Shown here: piece by piece, positions 17,073-26,169 of the stretch
How positions within the stretch are numbered: position 1 is the stretch's first letter
How the letters are laid out: each line of letters starts with the position of its first letter
Assembly (NCBI RefSeq): GCF_030680935.1
Contig: NZ_JAUXUP010000019.1
Location: forward strand, 1-64,000
Length of the DNA stretch: 64,000 nucleotides
DNA from: Polaromonas sp.
Lineage (GTDB): Bacteria; Pseudomonadota; Gammaproteobacteria; Burkholderiales; Burkholderiaceae_C
Reading direction: 5' to 3'
The notes under the pieces: model-generated
The model's database searches: none
Seen by the model: only the letters and a program-made list of their open reading frames with translations
Told to the model about the DNA's origin: nothing
Translations under genes and position numbers: made by a program

Positions 17073-18410
17073 TCAAGACCTGGCGAGCAGGCCATCCAGC
17101 CGCCGGTCCCAGCTGGCGCCAGGCAGCGCGGTGGCGAGTTGCGTGTCAGTGAGCGCAAAGGTGCGGCGCAGCACCTGTGCCAGCACCGCGCGGTAGTCGT
17201 GGTGCGCCGGCAGATCCCGGCCTTCATTGAGGTTGCCGCGCGCCAGACCGGTCCACTGCCCGTGCCAGCGCCCGCCGGCCACGCGGTTGCCTATCAGCCA
17301 CATCGCGTTGCCAAAACCGTGGTCGGTACCGCGTGTGCCGTTCTCTGCACTGGTGCGGCCAAACTCACTCATCACCACAATCACGTCGCCAGGTTCGGAA
17401 AAGTCCTGGCGCAACTGCGCAATGCCACGCGCCAGATTGCCCAGGTTGTTGGCGAGCTGGCCAGTGGCTGCACCCTGGTTGGCATGGGTGTCCCAGCCGC
17501 CCGCTGACAAAAACCCCAGGCGCAGGCTGCGGTCGTTGCGCATCAGCGTGCCCAGGTGTTGCGCGTCCAGCTGCGCGCCAACCGGGTCGGGCGCGCCGTT
17601 GCTGGCGGCCAGCATTTGTGCCGATTGCGCCTGGGCGCTGGCCGGTGTGCCGTCGCGGTCCAGCTGGCGCTCGGCCATGGCATTGCGCCGGACGCCGGCA
17701 GCAGCCTTTTCTGTGCTGAGCTCCTGCGCGCTTTGCATGCGGCTACCCGCACCCCGGCGAAAGGCCTCACTGATCTTGTCGTCACCCGCATAAAGATCAA
17801 GCAAGGCCTGGCGCGTTTTGTCGTTGGCCAACACGCCGGTACGCTCGGCGGCCTGCCCGCGCGGAACCAGTTTGACGGCCGCCGGCCCGCCCAGAATCGC
17901 CGGATTCGCTTCACCCACGCCGAGTGCAGCGGCAGGGCCGCTGCGCAGGCCGGCCAGCTTGTTGAGCCAACCGGGCGCACCGCTGGTTTTGCCAGGCTGC
18001 GCAATTTCCATCTGGTACTGCGCATCAAAATGCGAGCGGTTCGGCGCGGGCAAGCCGGCCGCCGGTACAAAACCGAGCACGCCCTGCTGCCACAGCGGCA
18101 GCAAGGGGCTGAGCGCCGGGTGCAGCGCAAAGGTCTTGTCCAGCCGCAGGGCGGTTTGCGCCGTGCCATCGGGCTCGGCGATCGCAATGGTGGGCCGCAA
18201 CGCGTAGTAGTCGCTGTCGGCATACGGCACCAGCGCCGACAGGCCGTCATAGGCACCGCGCAAAAACACCACCACCAGGCGACCGCCTTCTAGTGGGGCG
18301 TTGCCGCCAGGCAGCGGCTGCGCCCAGACGCCGGCACGCAGCGACAAGGCGGACAGTGCGCCCAGGCCCAGCAGGCTGCGGCGGTGCAAAAAGGGTGGCT
18401 TCAAAGGCAT
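17073..18410 (-). CDS. DUF1501 protein, Tat-exported
   Basis: 445 residues. A twin-arginine signal (HRRSLLGLGALSALSL) predicts folded export to the periplasm. The DUF1501 domain, related to the alkaline-phosphatase/sulfatase superfamily, begins at GGRLVVVFLRGAYDGLSALVPYADSDYY and contains VIVVMSEFGRTSAENGTRGTDHGFG near the C-terminus, the most conserved family block. AAGGA precedes the ATG. It is encoded 27 bp after the DUF1800 gene; the two families are almost always paired, but the joint function is unknown. Confidence 0.93.
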   Translation of the reverse strand: MPLKPPFLHRRSLLGLGALSALSLRAGVWAQPLPGGNAPLEGGRLVVVFLRGAYDGLSALVPYADSDYYALRPTIAIAEPDGTAQTALRLDKTFALHPALSPLLPLWQQGVLGFVPAAGLPAPNRSHFDAQYQMEIAQPGKTSGAPGWLNKLAGLRSGPAAALGVGEANPAILGGPAAVKLVPRGQAAERTGVLANDKTRQALLDLYAGDDKISEAFRRGAGSRMQSAQELSTEKAAAGVRRNAMAERQLDRDGTPASAQAQSAQMLAASNGAPDPVGAQLDAQHLGTLMRNDRSLRLGFLSAGGWDTHANQGAATGQLANNLGNLARGIAQLRQDFSEPGDVIVVMSEFGRTSAENGTRGTDHGFGNAMWLIGNRVAGGRWHGQWTGLARGNLNEGRDLPAHHDYRAVLAQVLRRTFALTDTQLATALPGASWDRRLDGLLARS

Positions 18411-18437
18411 GGCGCTTCCTTGGTGTTTCTTTGGCGC

Positions 18438-19895
18438 TTATTTGCGCATGAAATCGGGGCTGGCCAGGACCAGGCCGGTGCGCAAGGGCAGTGGCTCCAG
18501 CGCAATCCGCTCGCGCGTGGCAGGGCTCAAAAAGGCGTTGAGGTAAACCGGTTCCGGCATACGCTGCGCCACACCCATGGCAAAGTCGGCACGCCTGGTC
18601 AGCGCCTCGGGCGCCAGCCAGGTGGCGGCGTCGGTCTTGTAACCATCGGGTGTTTGCCAGCCGTGCATGGGCTGACCGGCCTGCGCCAGAAAACCCAGGG
18701 TCTGAACGATGTCGCGACGCTCCTTGACGCCGCCCGCAGCGGTCAATGCCGAACAGGCAAAGTCCAGCGGCGTCTTGAACAGGCTGTTGCCTGCGGCCCA
18801 GAACTCGGGCGCGGCCACCAGCGCCTGCATCATGGCGCGCATGTCGCCCTGGGTGCTGAGAAAGATTTTGCTCAAACGCTCCACCAGCGCAGGCGGCGGC
18901 TGGTCGGCTACAAAAAAGCTGGCCAGCCGCGTGGCAATACGCCGCGCCGTGGCCGGGTGCCGCGCCAGCGCGCGAATCGCCTCCTGACCTTCGGCCTCGC
19001 CCTGGTTCACGTAAGTGCGGCCCAGCAGGGTTTTGTCGCCGGTGTCGTGCAGGCGCTCGGCAAACCGGAAGCCCTCGCCGCCGCGCAGGTTCACCGTCCA
19101 GCCGGTGAGAATGCGCGCCAGCTCGCGCACATCGCTCTGGGTATAGCCGCCGTTGACACCCAGGGTGTGCAGCTCCATCAGCTCCCTGGCGTAGTTTTCG
19201 TTCAGGCCACGGTTGTTGCTTTGCGCCTGGTCCAGATAGAGCAGCATGGCAGGGTGCTGGGCGCTGGCAAGCAACAGGTCTTCAAAGCGGCCCAGCGCAT
19301 GGGGCCGAATCACATTGACGACGTAATGCCCGACAAAAGGCCGCACCGGGCCCTTGCCAACAAACACATTGAGGTGGTTGAACCAGAACTCGGTCATGCG
19401 CGCGAGCAGCGGGTTTTCAAGCGCCGGGTCGCTGCAGGCCATCAGGCGCCAGGCGGCGGCGCTTTGGGCCATTTCGCGGCTGAAGGCTTCGTCACCGCCA
19501 GCCGCTGGTTGCATGGCCTGCCCAGGCGCGGTGGGGGCAGGCTGATCACGCCGGGTTCGGCGTGCCTCTCGTTCGACATGAAAGTCGCGTGCAATGTCGT
19601 TCAGCGGCGCATTGAAACGTGACAGTTCTGCGGGAATGTTGGGCGGGCGGCGGCTGGCTGCGTAAGCGGCTTGCACCTGCTGCAAGGCCCAGGCGCGCGG
19701 GTCGGCCGAGGCGGACTGGGCCGAGGCCGGCGTGGGCGCATACCCGAGGCGTGAACTGGCCCGCCAGGCAGCGGCTGTGTTGGCAGATCCGCCGATGGCG
19801 CCGTCGGTCTGGGCATGCACCGGCCACGGCGTGAGGGTGAAACAACCCGCGAGGGCAAGAGCAAGCAGGCTGGCGATGGGGGCTGTGGTCGGCAT
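18438..19895 (-). CDS. DUF1800 protein, exported
   Basis: 485 residues with a Sec signal peptide (MPTTAPIASLLALALAGCFTL...HAQ); a Cys after LALAG could serve as a lipobox. The domain begins ASSRLGYAPTPASAQSASADPRAW and contains LMACSDPALENPLLARMTEFWFNHLNVFVGKG and LNENYARELMELHTLGVNGGYTQSDVRELARILTGW, the core of DUF1800. Start set at the ATG with AGGAG six bases upstream rather than a GTG two codons earlier. It is the first gene of the DUF1800-DUF1501 pair. Confidence 0.93.
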   Translation of the reverse strand: MPTTAPIASLLALALAGCFTLTPWPVHAQTDGAIGGSANTAAAWRASSRLGYAPTPASAQSASADPRAWALQQVQAAYAASRRPPNIPAELSRFNAPLNDIARDFHVEREARRTRRDQPAPTAPGQAMQPAAGGDEAFSREMAQSAAAWRLMACSDPALENPLLARMTEFWFNHLNVFVGKGPVRPFVGHYVVNVIRPHALGRFEDLLLASAQHPAMLLYLDQAQSNNRGLNENYARELMELHTLGVNGGYTQSDVRELARILTGWTVNLRGGEGFRFAERLHDTGDKTLLGRTYVNQGEAEGQEAIRALARHPATARRIATRLASFFVADQPPPALVERLSKIFLSTQGDMRAMMQALVAAPEFWAAGNSLFKTPLDFACSALTAAGGVKERRDIVQTLGFLAQAGQPMHGWQTPDGYKTDAATWLAPEALTRRADFAMGVAQRMPEPVYLNAFLSPATRERIALEPLPLRTGLVLASPDFMRK

Positions 19896-19979
19896 GGGCA
19901 CTCCTGAAGCGTATTTAACGCCAAAGGGGCACCGCGCGTTGAATCACGCGACCAGTTTTACACAGTTTTTGCCGCTGCT

Positions 19980-20975
19980 TTACAAGGTCAGGATGGTACA
20001 GCCGGTGGTTTTGCGCGCCTCCAGCGAGCGGTGCGCCTGCTGCACCTCGGCCAGCGGGAAGCGCTGGTCAATCGGAATCTGCACCTTGCCGCTGATGACC
20101 ATGGCAAACAGTTCATCGGCCATGTCCTGCGTGGTCTCGCGCGTGGCGATGTGGGTGAACAGCGTGGGACGCGACACGTAGAGCGAGCCCTTGGCCGCCA
20201 GCAGGCCGATGTCCAGCGGCTCAACCTTGCCCGAGGCGTTGCCAAAATTGGCCAGCAGGCCAAAGGGCCGCAGGCAATCCAGCGACTTGAGAAAGGTGTC
20301 CTTGCCAACCGAGTCGTACACCACCTTCACGCCCTGGCCCTGGGTGATCTCCTTGACCCGGGCGACAAAATCTTCCTTTGCGTAATTGATCGTGAAGGCC
20401 GCGCCGTGTTCCTGGGCAAGGGCGCATTTCGCGTCCGAACCGGCCGTGCCGATGAGCTGCAGGCCCAGGGCTTTGGCCCACTGGCAGGCGATCAGGCCGA
20501 CGCCGCCGGCTGCGGCGTGGAACAGCACAAAATCGCCATTCGACAACCCGCCCTGCGGCTGCGTGCGGCGCAGCAGGTACTGCACAGTCAGGCCCTTGAG
20601 CATCATGGCTGCACCGGTCTCAAAAGAAATCTCGTCGGGCAGCTTGCAGACACATTTGGCCGGCATCACGCGGAGTTCGCAATAACTGCCGGGCGGCTGA
20701 CTGGCGTAGGCGGCGCGGTCACCCGCCTTCAGGTGGGTAACGCCCTCTCCGACGGCTTCGACCACGCCCGACGCTTCCATGCCCAGTTGCAGCGGCATGG
20801 GCAGCTTGTAAAGCCCGGCGCGCTGGTACACGTCGATGTAGTTGAGTCCAATCGCCTTGTGGCGGATGCGGATTTCACCGGGCCCCGGATCGCCGACGTT
20901 GACCTCGACCAGTTTGAGCTCTTCGGGACCGCCGTTCTGGTCAATGCGAACGGCTTGCGAGGTGGTCTGTGCCAT
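19980..20975 (-). CDS. qorA: NADPH:quinone oxidoreductase, zinc-independent MDR family
   Basis: 331-residue quinone reductase of the zeta-crystallin type, which reduces quinones with NADPH. N-terminal GroES-like part ends in NGDFVLFHAAAGGVGLIACQW, whose AxxGGVG is the nucleotide-binding signature; no catalytic zinc ligands are present. Y at IGLNYIDVYQRAGLY is a family hallmark. AAGGA lies nine bases before the ATG. The gene is monocistronic and divergent from a DMT transporter gene. Confidence 0.92.
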   Translation of the reverse strand: MAQTTSQAVRIDQNGGPEELKLVEVNVGDPGPGEIRIRHKAIGLNYIDVYQRAGLYKLPMPLQLGMEASGVVEAVGEGVTHLKAGDRAAYASQPPGSYCELRVMPAKCVCKLPDEISFETGAAMMLKGLTVQYLLRRTQPQGGLSNGDFVLFHAAAGGVGLIACQWAKALGLQLIGTAGSDAKCALAQEHGAAFTINYAKEDFVARVKEITQGQGVKVVYDSVGKDTFLKSLDCLRPFGLLANFGNASGKVEPLDIGLLAAKGSLYVSRPTLFTHIATRETTQDMADELFAMVISGKVQIPIDQRFPLAEVQQAHRSLEARKTTGCTILTL

Positions 20976-21144
20976 GGTGGGTGTTTCCTTGGGGTGCGGT
21001 TGAAGGGAAGCGAAAAGAAGAATGCGGTCTGCATCCTGCCACGAATCAGCGCCCTACGCGGGATGCAGCACGACTCGCCCCGGCGCCATCTGGTTGAACG
21101 GCCTATTTCAGGCAAACCAGCCGCCTGATGGTTAAAGTCGCTGC

Positions 21145-22044
21145 ATGACACCCGGCCTGAACTTTCGCACCGCCTTGCTGTTGGTGGTGCCGCCGCTGCT
21201 CTGGGCCGGCAACGCGGTGGTCGGGCGGCTTGTCAACCAGCTGGTACCCCCTATCACCCTGAACTTCCTGCGCTGGGCGCTGGCCTTTGTCATCCTCTTG
21301 CCGCTGGCCGGCTGGGTGCTGCGGCGGGGCAGTGGCCTGTGGCCACACTGGCGGCGGTTCGCCGTGCTGGGCCTGCTGGGCGTGGGTGCCTACAACGCCC
21401 TGCAATATTTGGCGCTGCAGACATCGACCCCGCTCAACGTCACCCTGGTTGCAGCCAGCACGCCGGTCTGGATGCTGGGCATAGGCTGGCTGTTTTTTGC
21501 GCAACAGGTATCGCGCCGCCAGATGTTGGGGGCGCTGCTGTCCATCGCCGGGGTGCTGGTGGTGCTGTCGCGCGGCCAGTGGGCTCTGCTGGCCGGGGTG
21601 CGGCTGGTACCCGGCGATCTGTATGTGTTGCTGGCCACCATGGCCTGGGCCTTTTACAGCTGGCTGCTGTCGCAGCCGAAAGAACCGACCGCCATTCGCA
21701 ACGACTGGGCCGCCTTCCTGATGGCGCAAATGGTCTTTGGCCTGGGATGGTCTGGCCTGTTTGCAGCCAGCGAATGGGCGTTGACCGACGCGCACATCAG
21801 CTGGGGCTGGCCGCTGGCTGCAGCGCTGCTGTACGTGGCCGTTGGTCCGGCCATTCTGGCCTACCGCTGCTGGGGCATTGGCGTGTTGCGTGCCGGGCCC
21901 GCGGTGGCCGGCTTCTTTGCCAACCTCACCCCTCTGTTTGCGGCGCTGCTGTCAGCGGCGTTTCTGGGCGAGTTGCCGCAGGCCTACCACGGCATGGCCT
22001 TTTTGCTGATCGTTGGCGGGATTGTGGTGTCGTCCCGGCGCTGA
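21145..22044 (+). CDS. EamA/DMT-family transporter
   Basis: 299 residues with ten hydrophobic segments in two EamA repeats (first: LLWAGNAVVGRLVNQLVPPITLNFLRW; second: PGDLYVLLATMAWAFYSWLLSQ). Members export amino acids, purines or other small metabolites; the substrate cannot be told here. The divergent 169-bp region to qorA contains CTGCATCC/GGATGCAG arms 24 bp apart. Confidence 0.88.
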   Translation: MTPGLNFRTALLLVVPPLLWAGNAVVGRLVNQLVPPITLNFLRWALAFVILLPLAGWVLRRGSGLWPHWRRFAVLGLLGVGAYNALQYLALQTSTPLNVTLVAASTPVWMLGIGWLFFAQQVSRRQMLGALLSIAGVLVVLSRGQWALLAGVRLVPGDLYVLLATMAWAFYSWLLSQPKEPTAIRNDWAAFLMAQMVFGLGWSGLFAASEWALTDAHISWGWPLAAALLYVAVGPAILAYRCWGIGVLRAGPAVAGFFANLTPLFAALLSAAFLGELPQAYHGMAFLLIVGGIVVSSRR

Positions 22045-22064
22045 GGCGCATTGCCCACTGCGCC
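22045..22064. terminator. Hairpin between convergent genes
   Basis: GGCGCA-8 nt-TGCGCC directly after the DMT transporter stop and before the convergent SMP-30 gene end. No T run, so function as terminator is only suggested. Confidence 0.35.
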
Positions 22065-22086
22065 CTAATGCCGTTCATGCGGCCGT

Positions 22087-23184
22087 CTACTTCGGCAGCC
22101 AGCCCAGGCTTCTGGCATGCAGGCTCTGGATGTAAAGGCGATCCGGTGTTTCGGTGACCGCTGTTGTTTCCGGATATGCCCCGCTCGGGTCTTGCAGGTC
22201 GGCCACAATTTTTCCGTCTTCGGTGAAAGCCGTGACATGCCCATAGGATTGGGGAATGGGCCACAACGCGCGGGGAAGCCTGAGCGTGAGTTTGCGCAAA
22301 AAGGGCTGGTCCGCCATGTTGTCAACCACCGGGTTGCGCGGCTTTGCAAAACCCAGCCATATTTTGCCGTCCAGGCCACGCATCAGGTTGTCGGGATAAC
22401 CGGGCAAATTGTCCAGCAGCACGCGGGCTTGCGGATGGGCCTGGGCCAGGTCCAGCTGGTTGGCTTCCACTGCAATTTTCCAGACCCGGTAACGCCCGGT
22501 TTCGGCCACAAACAGGCTCTTGCCGTCCGCGCTCAAGGCCACACCGTTGGCGAAGCTCAGGCCCTTGGCAACGATGCGGGTGCTGCCGGTGGCGGGGTCG
22601 TATTCCAGTACCCGCCCGGTGGCCGATTGCTCCAGAATGTCCAGCACGCTGGCTTCAAAGGTGCCGCCCCAGCTGGCCGGCGCAAAACGGGTTGAGGCGT
22701 CGCTGAGGTAGATCTTTCCGTTGCCGGCCACCACCACCGCATCGGCGTAACGGATCGGGTCCGTTCCGACCTTGTCGGCCAGTACGGTGACCTTTTTGGC
22801 CGGGCTGATGGACAGCAGGCCCTTGACCGCATCGGCCGCAATCAAGTTGCCTGCGGCATCAAAATCAAAGCCCAGCACCCGGCCACCGGTATGGGCAAAC
22901 ACCTCCTCCGCACTGCCGTCGGGGTTCATGCGCAAGATGTTACCGCTGGCGACGGCCGCATACAGCTTGCCATCGCGTGCAAGCACGATGTGCTCGGGGC
23001 CTTCCTCGGCACCCAGCGCAATCATCTTCAGGCCCGCCAGTTTGTTGTTCAACCCATGCGGCCCGACGTAACCGGGCGCGGGGCTGGGCTGCCATCTCAC
23101 GGGCTCTATCGGTACCGGCCAAAGGCACAGGTAGGCGGCTACGGCTGCCAGCAAAATGAGCAAGGTCGATGCGGCTTTTTTCAT
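22087..23184 (-). CDS. SMP-30/strictosidine synthase-like beta-propeller protein, membrane-anchored
   Basis: 365 residues. An N-terminal hydrophobic segment (MKKAASTLLILLAAVAAYLCL) anchors or exports it. The rest is a six-bladed propeller of the strictosidine synthase/SMP-30 type: EGPEHIVLARDGKLYAAVASG, GRVLGFDFDAAGNLIAAD, and GLSFANGVALSADGKSLFVAETGRYRVWK. Related proteins are lactonases or sugar-acid esterases, but the exact substrate is unknown. I placed the start at the ATG of the hydrophobic segment; a longer upstream frame overlaps the region before the next gene and has no family resemblance. Confidence 0.85.
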   Translation of the reverse strand: MKKAASTLLILLAAVAAYLCLWPVPIEPVRWQPSPAPGYVGPHGLNNKLAGLKMIALGAEEGPEHIVLARDGKLYAAVASGNILRMNPDGSAEEVFAHTGGRVLGFDFDAAGNLIAADAVKGLLSISPAKKVTVLADKVGTDPIRYADAVVVAGNGKIYLSDASTRFAPASWGGTFEASVLDILEQSATGRVLEYDPATGSTRIVAKGLSFANGVALSADGKSLFVAETGRYRVWKIAVEANQLDLAQAHPQARVLLDNLPGYPDNLMRGLDGKIWLGFAKPRNPVVDNMADQPFLRKLTLRLPRALWPIPQSYGHVTAFTEDGKIVADLQDPSGAYPETTAVTETPDRLYIQSLHARSLGWLPK

Positions 23185-23287
23185 GAACCGGACTATAACT
23201 TTGATGCCGGGGAGAGGGTAGCCCGCGCCCGGTTGACGGGTCCACGCGCAAACGCCCGCGTTGCAGCGCCGGGCGCGGCCTGCAGAG

Positions 23288-24673
23288 CTATGCGGGCGCC
23301 AGCGGCTTGAGTTGCTGAAGCAGGGTGGGCACCAGTTCGCTGACCGTGGGGTGGATGTGCATGGTGCGCGAAATGGCGGTGTAGGGCAGTCCAGCCGCCA
23401 GGATGTCCAGCAAGCCATGCACCACTTCATCGCCGTTCAGACCCAGGATGGCGGCGCCCAGCAGATGCTGTGTGCCGGCGTCCACCAGAACCTTCATGAA
23501 GCCCTGGGTTTCACCAGCTTCACGCGCGCGTCCCACCCGCTGCATCGGCATCTTCGCAATCAGCGCGGGGCGTCCAGTTGCCCGCACTTCGCGCTCGGTC
23601 AGGCCGACCCGACCCAACGCCGGGTCAATGAACAGTGCGTAACACGCGGTGCGCTCACTCACGCGTCTGGGATCGTTGTCAAACAGGTTGGCCACCACAA
23701 TCTCGTGGTCGTTCCAGGCGGTGTGCGTGAAAGCACCCCGCCCGTTACAGTCGCCCACTGCCCAGACGCCTTCAGCGCTGGTGCGTAGTTGATCGTCCAC
23801 GGCTATATAGCCGCGCTCGTCCATCTCAATGCCCGCGGTTTCAAGACCCAGCCCATCGGTGTTGGGGCGACGCCCAACGGCCAGCAGCACATGACTGCCC
23901 ACCAACGCGGGAGTGCCTGCCTCGCAGACGGCTCCAACCACGACACGGCTACCGTCGCGCGCCAGAGACAGGCATTCGGCGCCGAGCTGAAACACCACGC
24001 CCTCCGCCTCCAGGATCGCGCGAATGCCGTCGGAGACGTCCTCGTCCTCGCGGGCCAGCAGCTTCTGCGAACGCTCCACGACCGTTACCCGCGCCCCGAA
24101 CCGCCGCATCATTTGCGCAAACTCCAGACCGATGTAGCTGCCGCCCACGATCACCAGGTGATCAGGAACTTCCGTCAGATCCATGATCGACGTGTTGTCC
24201 AGATAGGGGACATCGCTGAGGCCCGGCAGATCAGGCACCACCGAGCGACCGCCCACATTGATAAAGATGCGGGGCGCGGTCAGGGCGCGCCCGTTCACCG
24301 CAATCGTCTGTGGCCCGGTAAATACGGCATTGCCCTGTATCACCTCGGCCTGCTTGAGCCCCTGCATCCACTGCTGCACGCCGCTGCGCGACGCGAGGAC
24401 AATCGCGTCTTTGCGGGCCTTGATACGCTCCAGCGCCACCTGGACAGGCCCTGCTGAAAATCCGAACTCCGCGCCGCGCCTGGCCATGTGGATGGCCCGT
24501 GCGCTGGCCACCATGGTTTTGGTCGGGACACAGCCGACATTGACGCAGGTACCGCCGAAGTGCCCGCGCTCTATCACCGCTGTGCGAAGCCCCTCGCGGG
24601 CGCAACGCGCAGCCAATGCAGGACCGGCCTGCCCCGCGCCTATGACGATGGCATCAAAAGATTCAGTTTGCAT
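23288..24673 (-). CDS. FAD-dependent pyridine nucleotide-disulfide oxidoreductase (MerA/Lpd-like)
   Basis: 461-residue flavoprotein. FAD site DAIVIGAGQAGPALAARC, redox-active pair in GGTCVNVGCVPTK, NAD(P) site LVIVGGSYIGLEFAQMM, second FAD motif VWAVGDCNGRG, and the dimer-interface HIHPTVSE with the catalytic His. The mercury-binding C-terminal Cys pair of MerA is absent, as is a MerA N-terminal domain. No pyruvate or glycine complex gene is adjacent. It is therefore a disulfide or quinone reductase of unknown substrate. Start chosen at the ATG with GGAG eight bases upstream. Confidence 0.85.
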   Translation of the reverse strand: MQTESFDAIVIGAGQAGPALAARCAREGLRTAVIERGHFGGTCVNVGCVPTKTMVASARAIHMARRGAEFGFSAGPVQVALERIKARKDAIVLASRSGVQQWMQGLKQAEVIQGNAVFTGPQTIAVNGRALTAPRIFINVGGRSVVPDLPGLSDVPYLDNTSIMDLTEVPDHLVIVGGSYIGLEFAQMMRRFGARVTVVERSQKLLAREDEDVSDGIRAILEAEGVVFQLGAECLSLARDGSRVVVGAVCEAGTPALVGSHVLLAVGRRPNTDGLGLETAGIEMDERGYIAVDDQLRTSAEGVWAVGDCNGRGAFTHTAWNDHEIVVANLFDNDPRRVSERTACYALFIDPALGRVGLTEREVRATGRPALIAKMPMQRVGRAREAGETQGFMKVLVDAGTQHLLGAAILGLNGDEVVHGLLDILAAGLPYTAISRTMHIHPTVSELVPTLLQQLKPLAPA

Positions 24674-24740
24674 GGCCTGCTCCAGGTAAAACCCGTCCAG
24701 CCGCCGCAAACGGGCGGTGCGGCCTCAATTGCTCACAAAT

Positions 24741-25535
24741 TCAGTATGTACCGGGATAAGCCCCGCCATCGGCCAGCACGTTCTGCCCCGTCATGTAGCC
24801 GGCATGCACGCTGCACAGGAAGGCGCAGATCGCGCCGAACTCTTCGGGCGTGCCAAAACGCTGTGCTGGAATGGTTTTGCGACGGGCGTCCAGTACGGCT
24901 TCCAGCGGTTGACCGGTTTTCTCGGCAGCGCCCTTCATGGTGCCCTTGAGCCGGTCGGTGTCGAAGGCACCGGGCAGCAGGTTGTTGATGGTCACGCCCT
25001 GCGCTGCAAGTTTGGTGCGCGCCACACCGGCGACAAAACCAGTCAGGCCGCTGCGCGCACCGTTGGACAGACCGAGGATGTCGATAGGCGCCTTGACCGA
25101 GCTGGAAGTGATGTTGACGATGCGGCCAAAGCCGCGCGCGGCCATGCCATCCACGGTCGCCTTGATCAGCTCGATCGGTGTCAGCATGTTGGCATCCACC
25201 GCCTTGAGCCAGGCATCGCGGTCCCAGCTGCGAAAGTCGCCCGGTGGCGGGCCGCCGGCGTTGGTGACCACGATGTCAAAATCCTTGCGCACTGCAAACA
25301 CCGCCGCGCGGCCTTCCACCGTGGTGATGTCTGCAGCAACAAATAACACCTCAGCCCTTTCTGGTCGTGCGCCATCAGCTATCAATTTTGCAGCAGTCGC
25401 CTCCAGCACGTCTGCGCCGCGCGCCACAATCAACACGTTCACGCCCTCGCGCACCAGCGCCTGCGCGCAGCCCAGTCCCAAGCCTTTGCTTGCGCCGCAG
25501 ACCAGCGCCCATTTGCCTGCAATGCCTAAATCCAT
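24741..25535 (-). CDS. Short-chain dehydrogenase/reductase lacking the usual catalytic Tyr
   Basis: 264 residues. Cofactor motif ALVCGASKGLGLGCAQAL (TGxxxGxG type with Cys for Thr), NAG at VVTNAGGPPPG, ITSSS with the catalytic Ser. Where YxxxK is expected the sequence reads LGLSNGARSGL, so Tyr is Ser and Lys is Arg; this occurs in a known FabG-like subgroup and suggests altered or lost oxidoreductase activity. The C-terminal FGTPEEFGAICAFLCS...DGGAYPGTY is normal. A 49-bp repeat copy is read in frame (AAKLIADGARPERAEVL) between helix C and the following strand. Substrate unknown. Confidence 0.88.
   Translation of the reverse strand: MDLGIAGKWALVCGASKGLGLGCAQALVREGVNVLIVARGADVLEATAAKLIADGARPERAEVLFVAADITTVEGRAAVFAVRKDFDIVVTNAGGPPPGDFRSWDRDAWLKAVDANMLTPIELIKATVDGMAARGFGRIVNITSSSVKAPIDILGLSNGARSGLTGFVAGVARTKLAAQGVTINNLLPGAFDTDRLKGTMKGAAEKTGQPLEAVLDARRKTIPAQRFGTPEEFGAICAFLCSVHAGYMTGQNVLADGGAYPGTY
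25346..25394 (-). repeat. 49-bp dispersed element, copy 5 (inside the SDR gene)
   Basis: On the minus strand: GCTGCAAAATTGATAGCTG, then ATGGCGCACGACCAGAAAGGGCTGAGG. It has the same orientation as the SDR gene and is translated without a stop. Confidence 0.65.
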
Positions 25536-25570
25536 AATAATTTCCGATTCATGTAAAAAAGTTGAAGACC

Positions 25571-26155
25571 ATGATACTGAGTAAGTTCAACCGCTTTCAC
25601 GGACTGGTTTTCAGCCTGCTGCTGCTGGGCAGCTCTTTGGCGTACGCACAGAGCGACTCGGTCTTGCTCAAACGCGCCGCCGAATTGCGCGAAGCGCCCG
25701 GTGAAAATGCACGCAGCCTGGCTGCGCTTGCGGCGCGCGCGCCGCTGACCCGCCTGGGCGCGCGCCAGGGCGCCTGGATTCAGGTGCGCACCGCCGAGGG
25801 CAACACCGGCTGGGTACACATGTTTGATGTCGGCTCTGCGGTGACTGCCGAAGCCCCGGGCGCAGGCACCAACGCGTTGCGCGGCTTGACCAGTTTTTTC
25901 AACCGGGGCAGTGCCCAGGGCGGGGCAACCACAGCCACCTCCACCGTGGGTATTCGCGGCCTGGGCGCAGAAGACTTGGCACGGGCCCAGCCGAATATGG
26001 CTGCCGTGGCGCAGGCCGATGCCCTGCGGCTGGATGCAGACCAGGCCAGGCAGTTTGCCAGTGGCGCGGCGCTGACCAGCCGTCCGGTAGAGGCACTGCC
26101 TGCACCGGCACCCGTGCCCGGCAGCAACCCGGCCACGAACAACAGCAACCAGTAA
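25571..26155 (+). CDS. Exported SH3-domain protein
   Basis: 194 residues. Signal peptide MILSKFNRFHGLVFSLLLLGSSLAYA, then a bacterial SH3 domain (SVLLKRAAELREAPGENARSLAALAARAPLTRLGARQGAWIQVRTAEGNTGWVHMFDV, residues ~30-90, as described by its conserved W-I-V and G-W-V blocks). The rest is low-complexity Ala/Gly/Pro. The ATG was preferred over a TTG three codons upstream. Encoded 14 bp before an M48 metalloprotease gene; such SH3 proteins often target enzymes to the cell wall, so the two may work together in the periplasm. Confidence 0.8.
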   Translation: MILSKFNRFHGLVFSLLLLGSSLAYAQSDSVLLKRAAELREAPGENARSLAALAARAPLTRLGARQGAWIQVRTAEGNTGWVHMFDVGSAVTAEAPGAGTNALRGLTSFFNRGSAQGGATTATSTVGIRGLGAEDLARAQPNMAAVAQADALRLDADQARQFASGAALTSRPVEALPAPAPVPGSNPATNNSNQ

Positions 26156-26169
26156 CAGGAGCTGTGCGC

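Noticed and set aside
21029-21068. CTGCATCC/GGATGCAG inverted arms between qorA and the DMT gene
   Set aside because: Loop of 24 bases and short arms; chance cannot be excluded.
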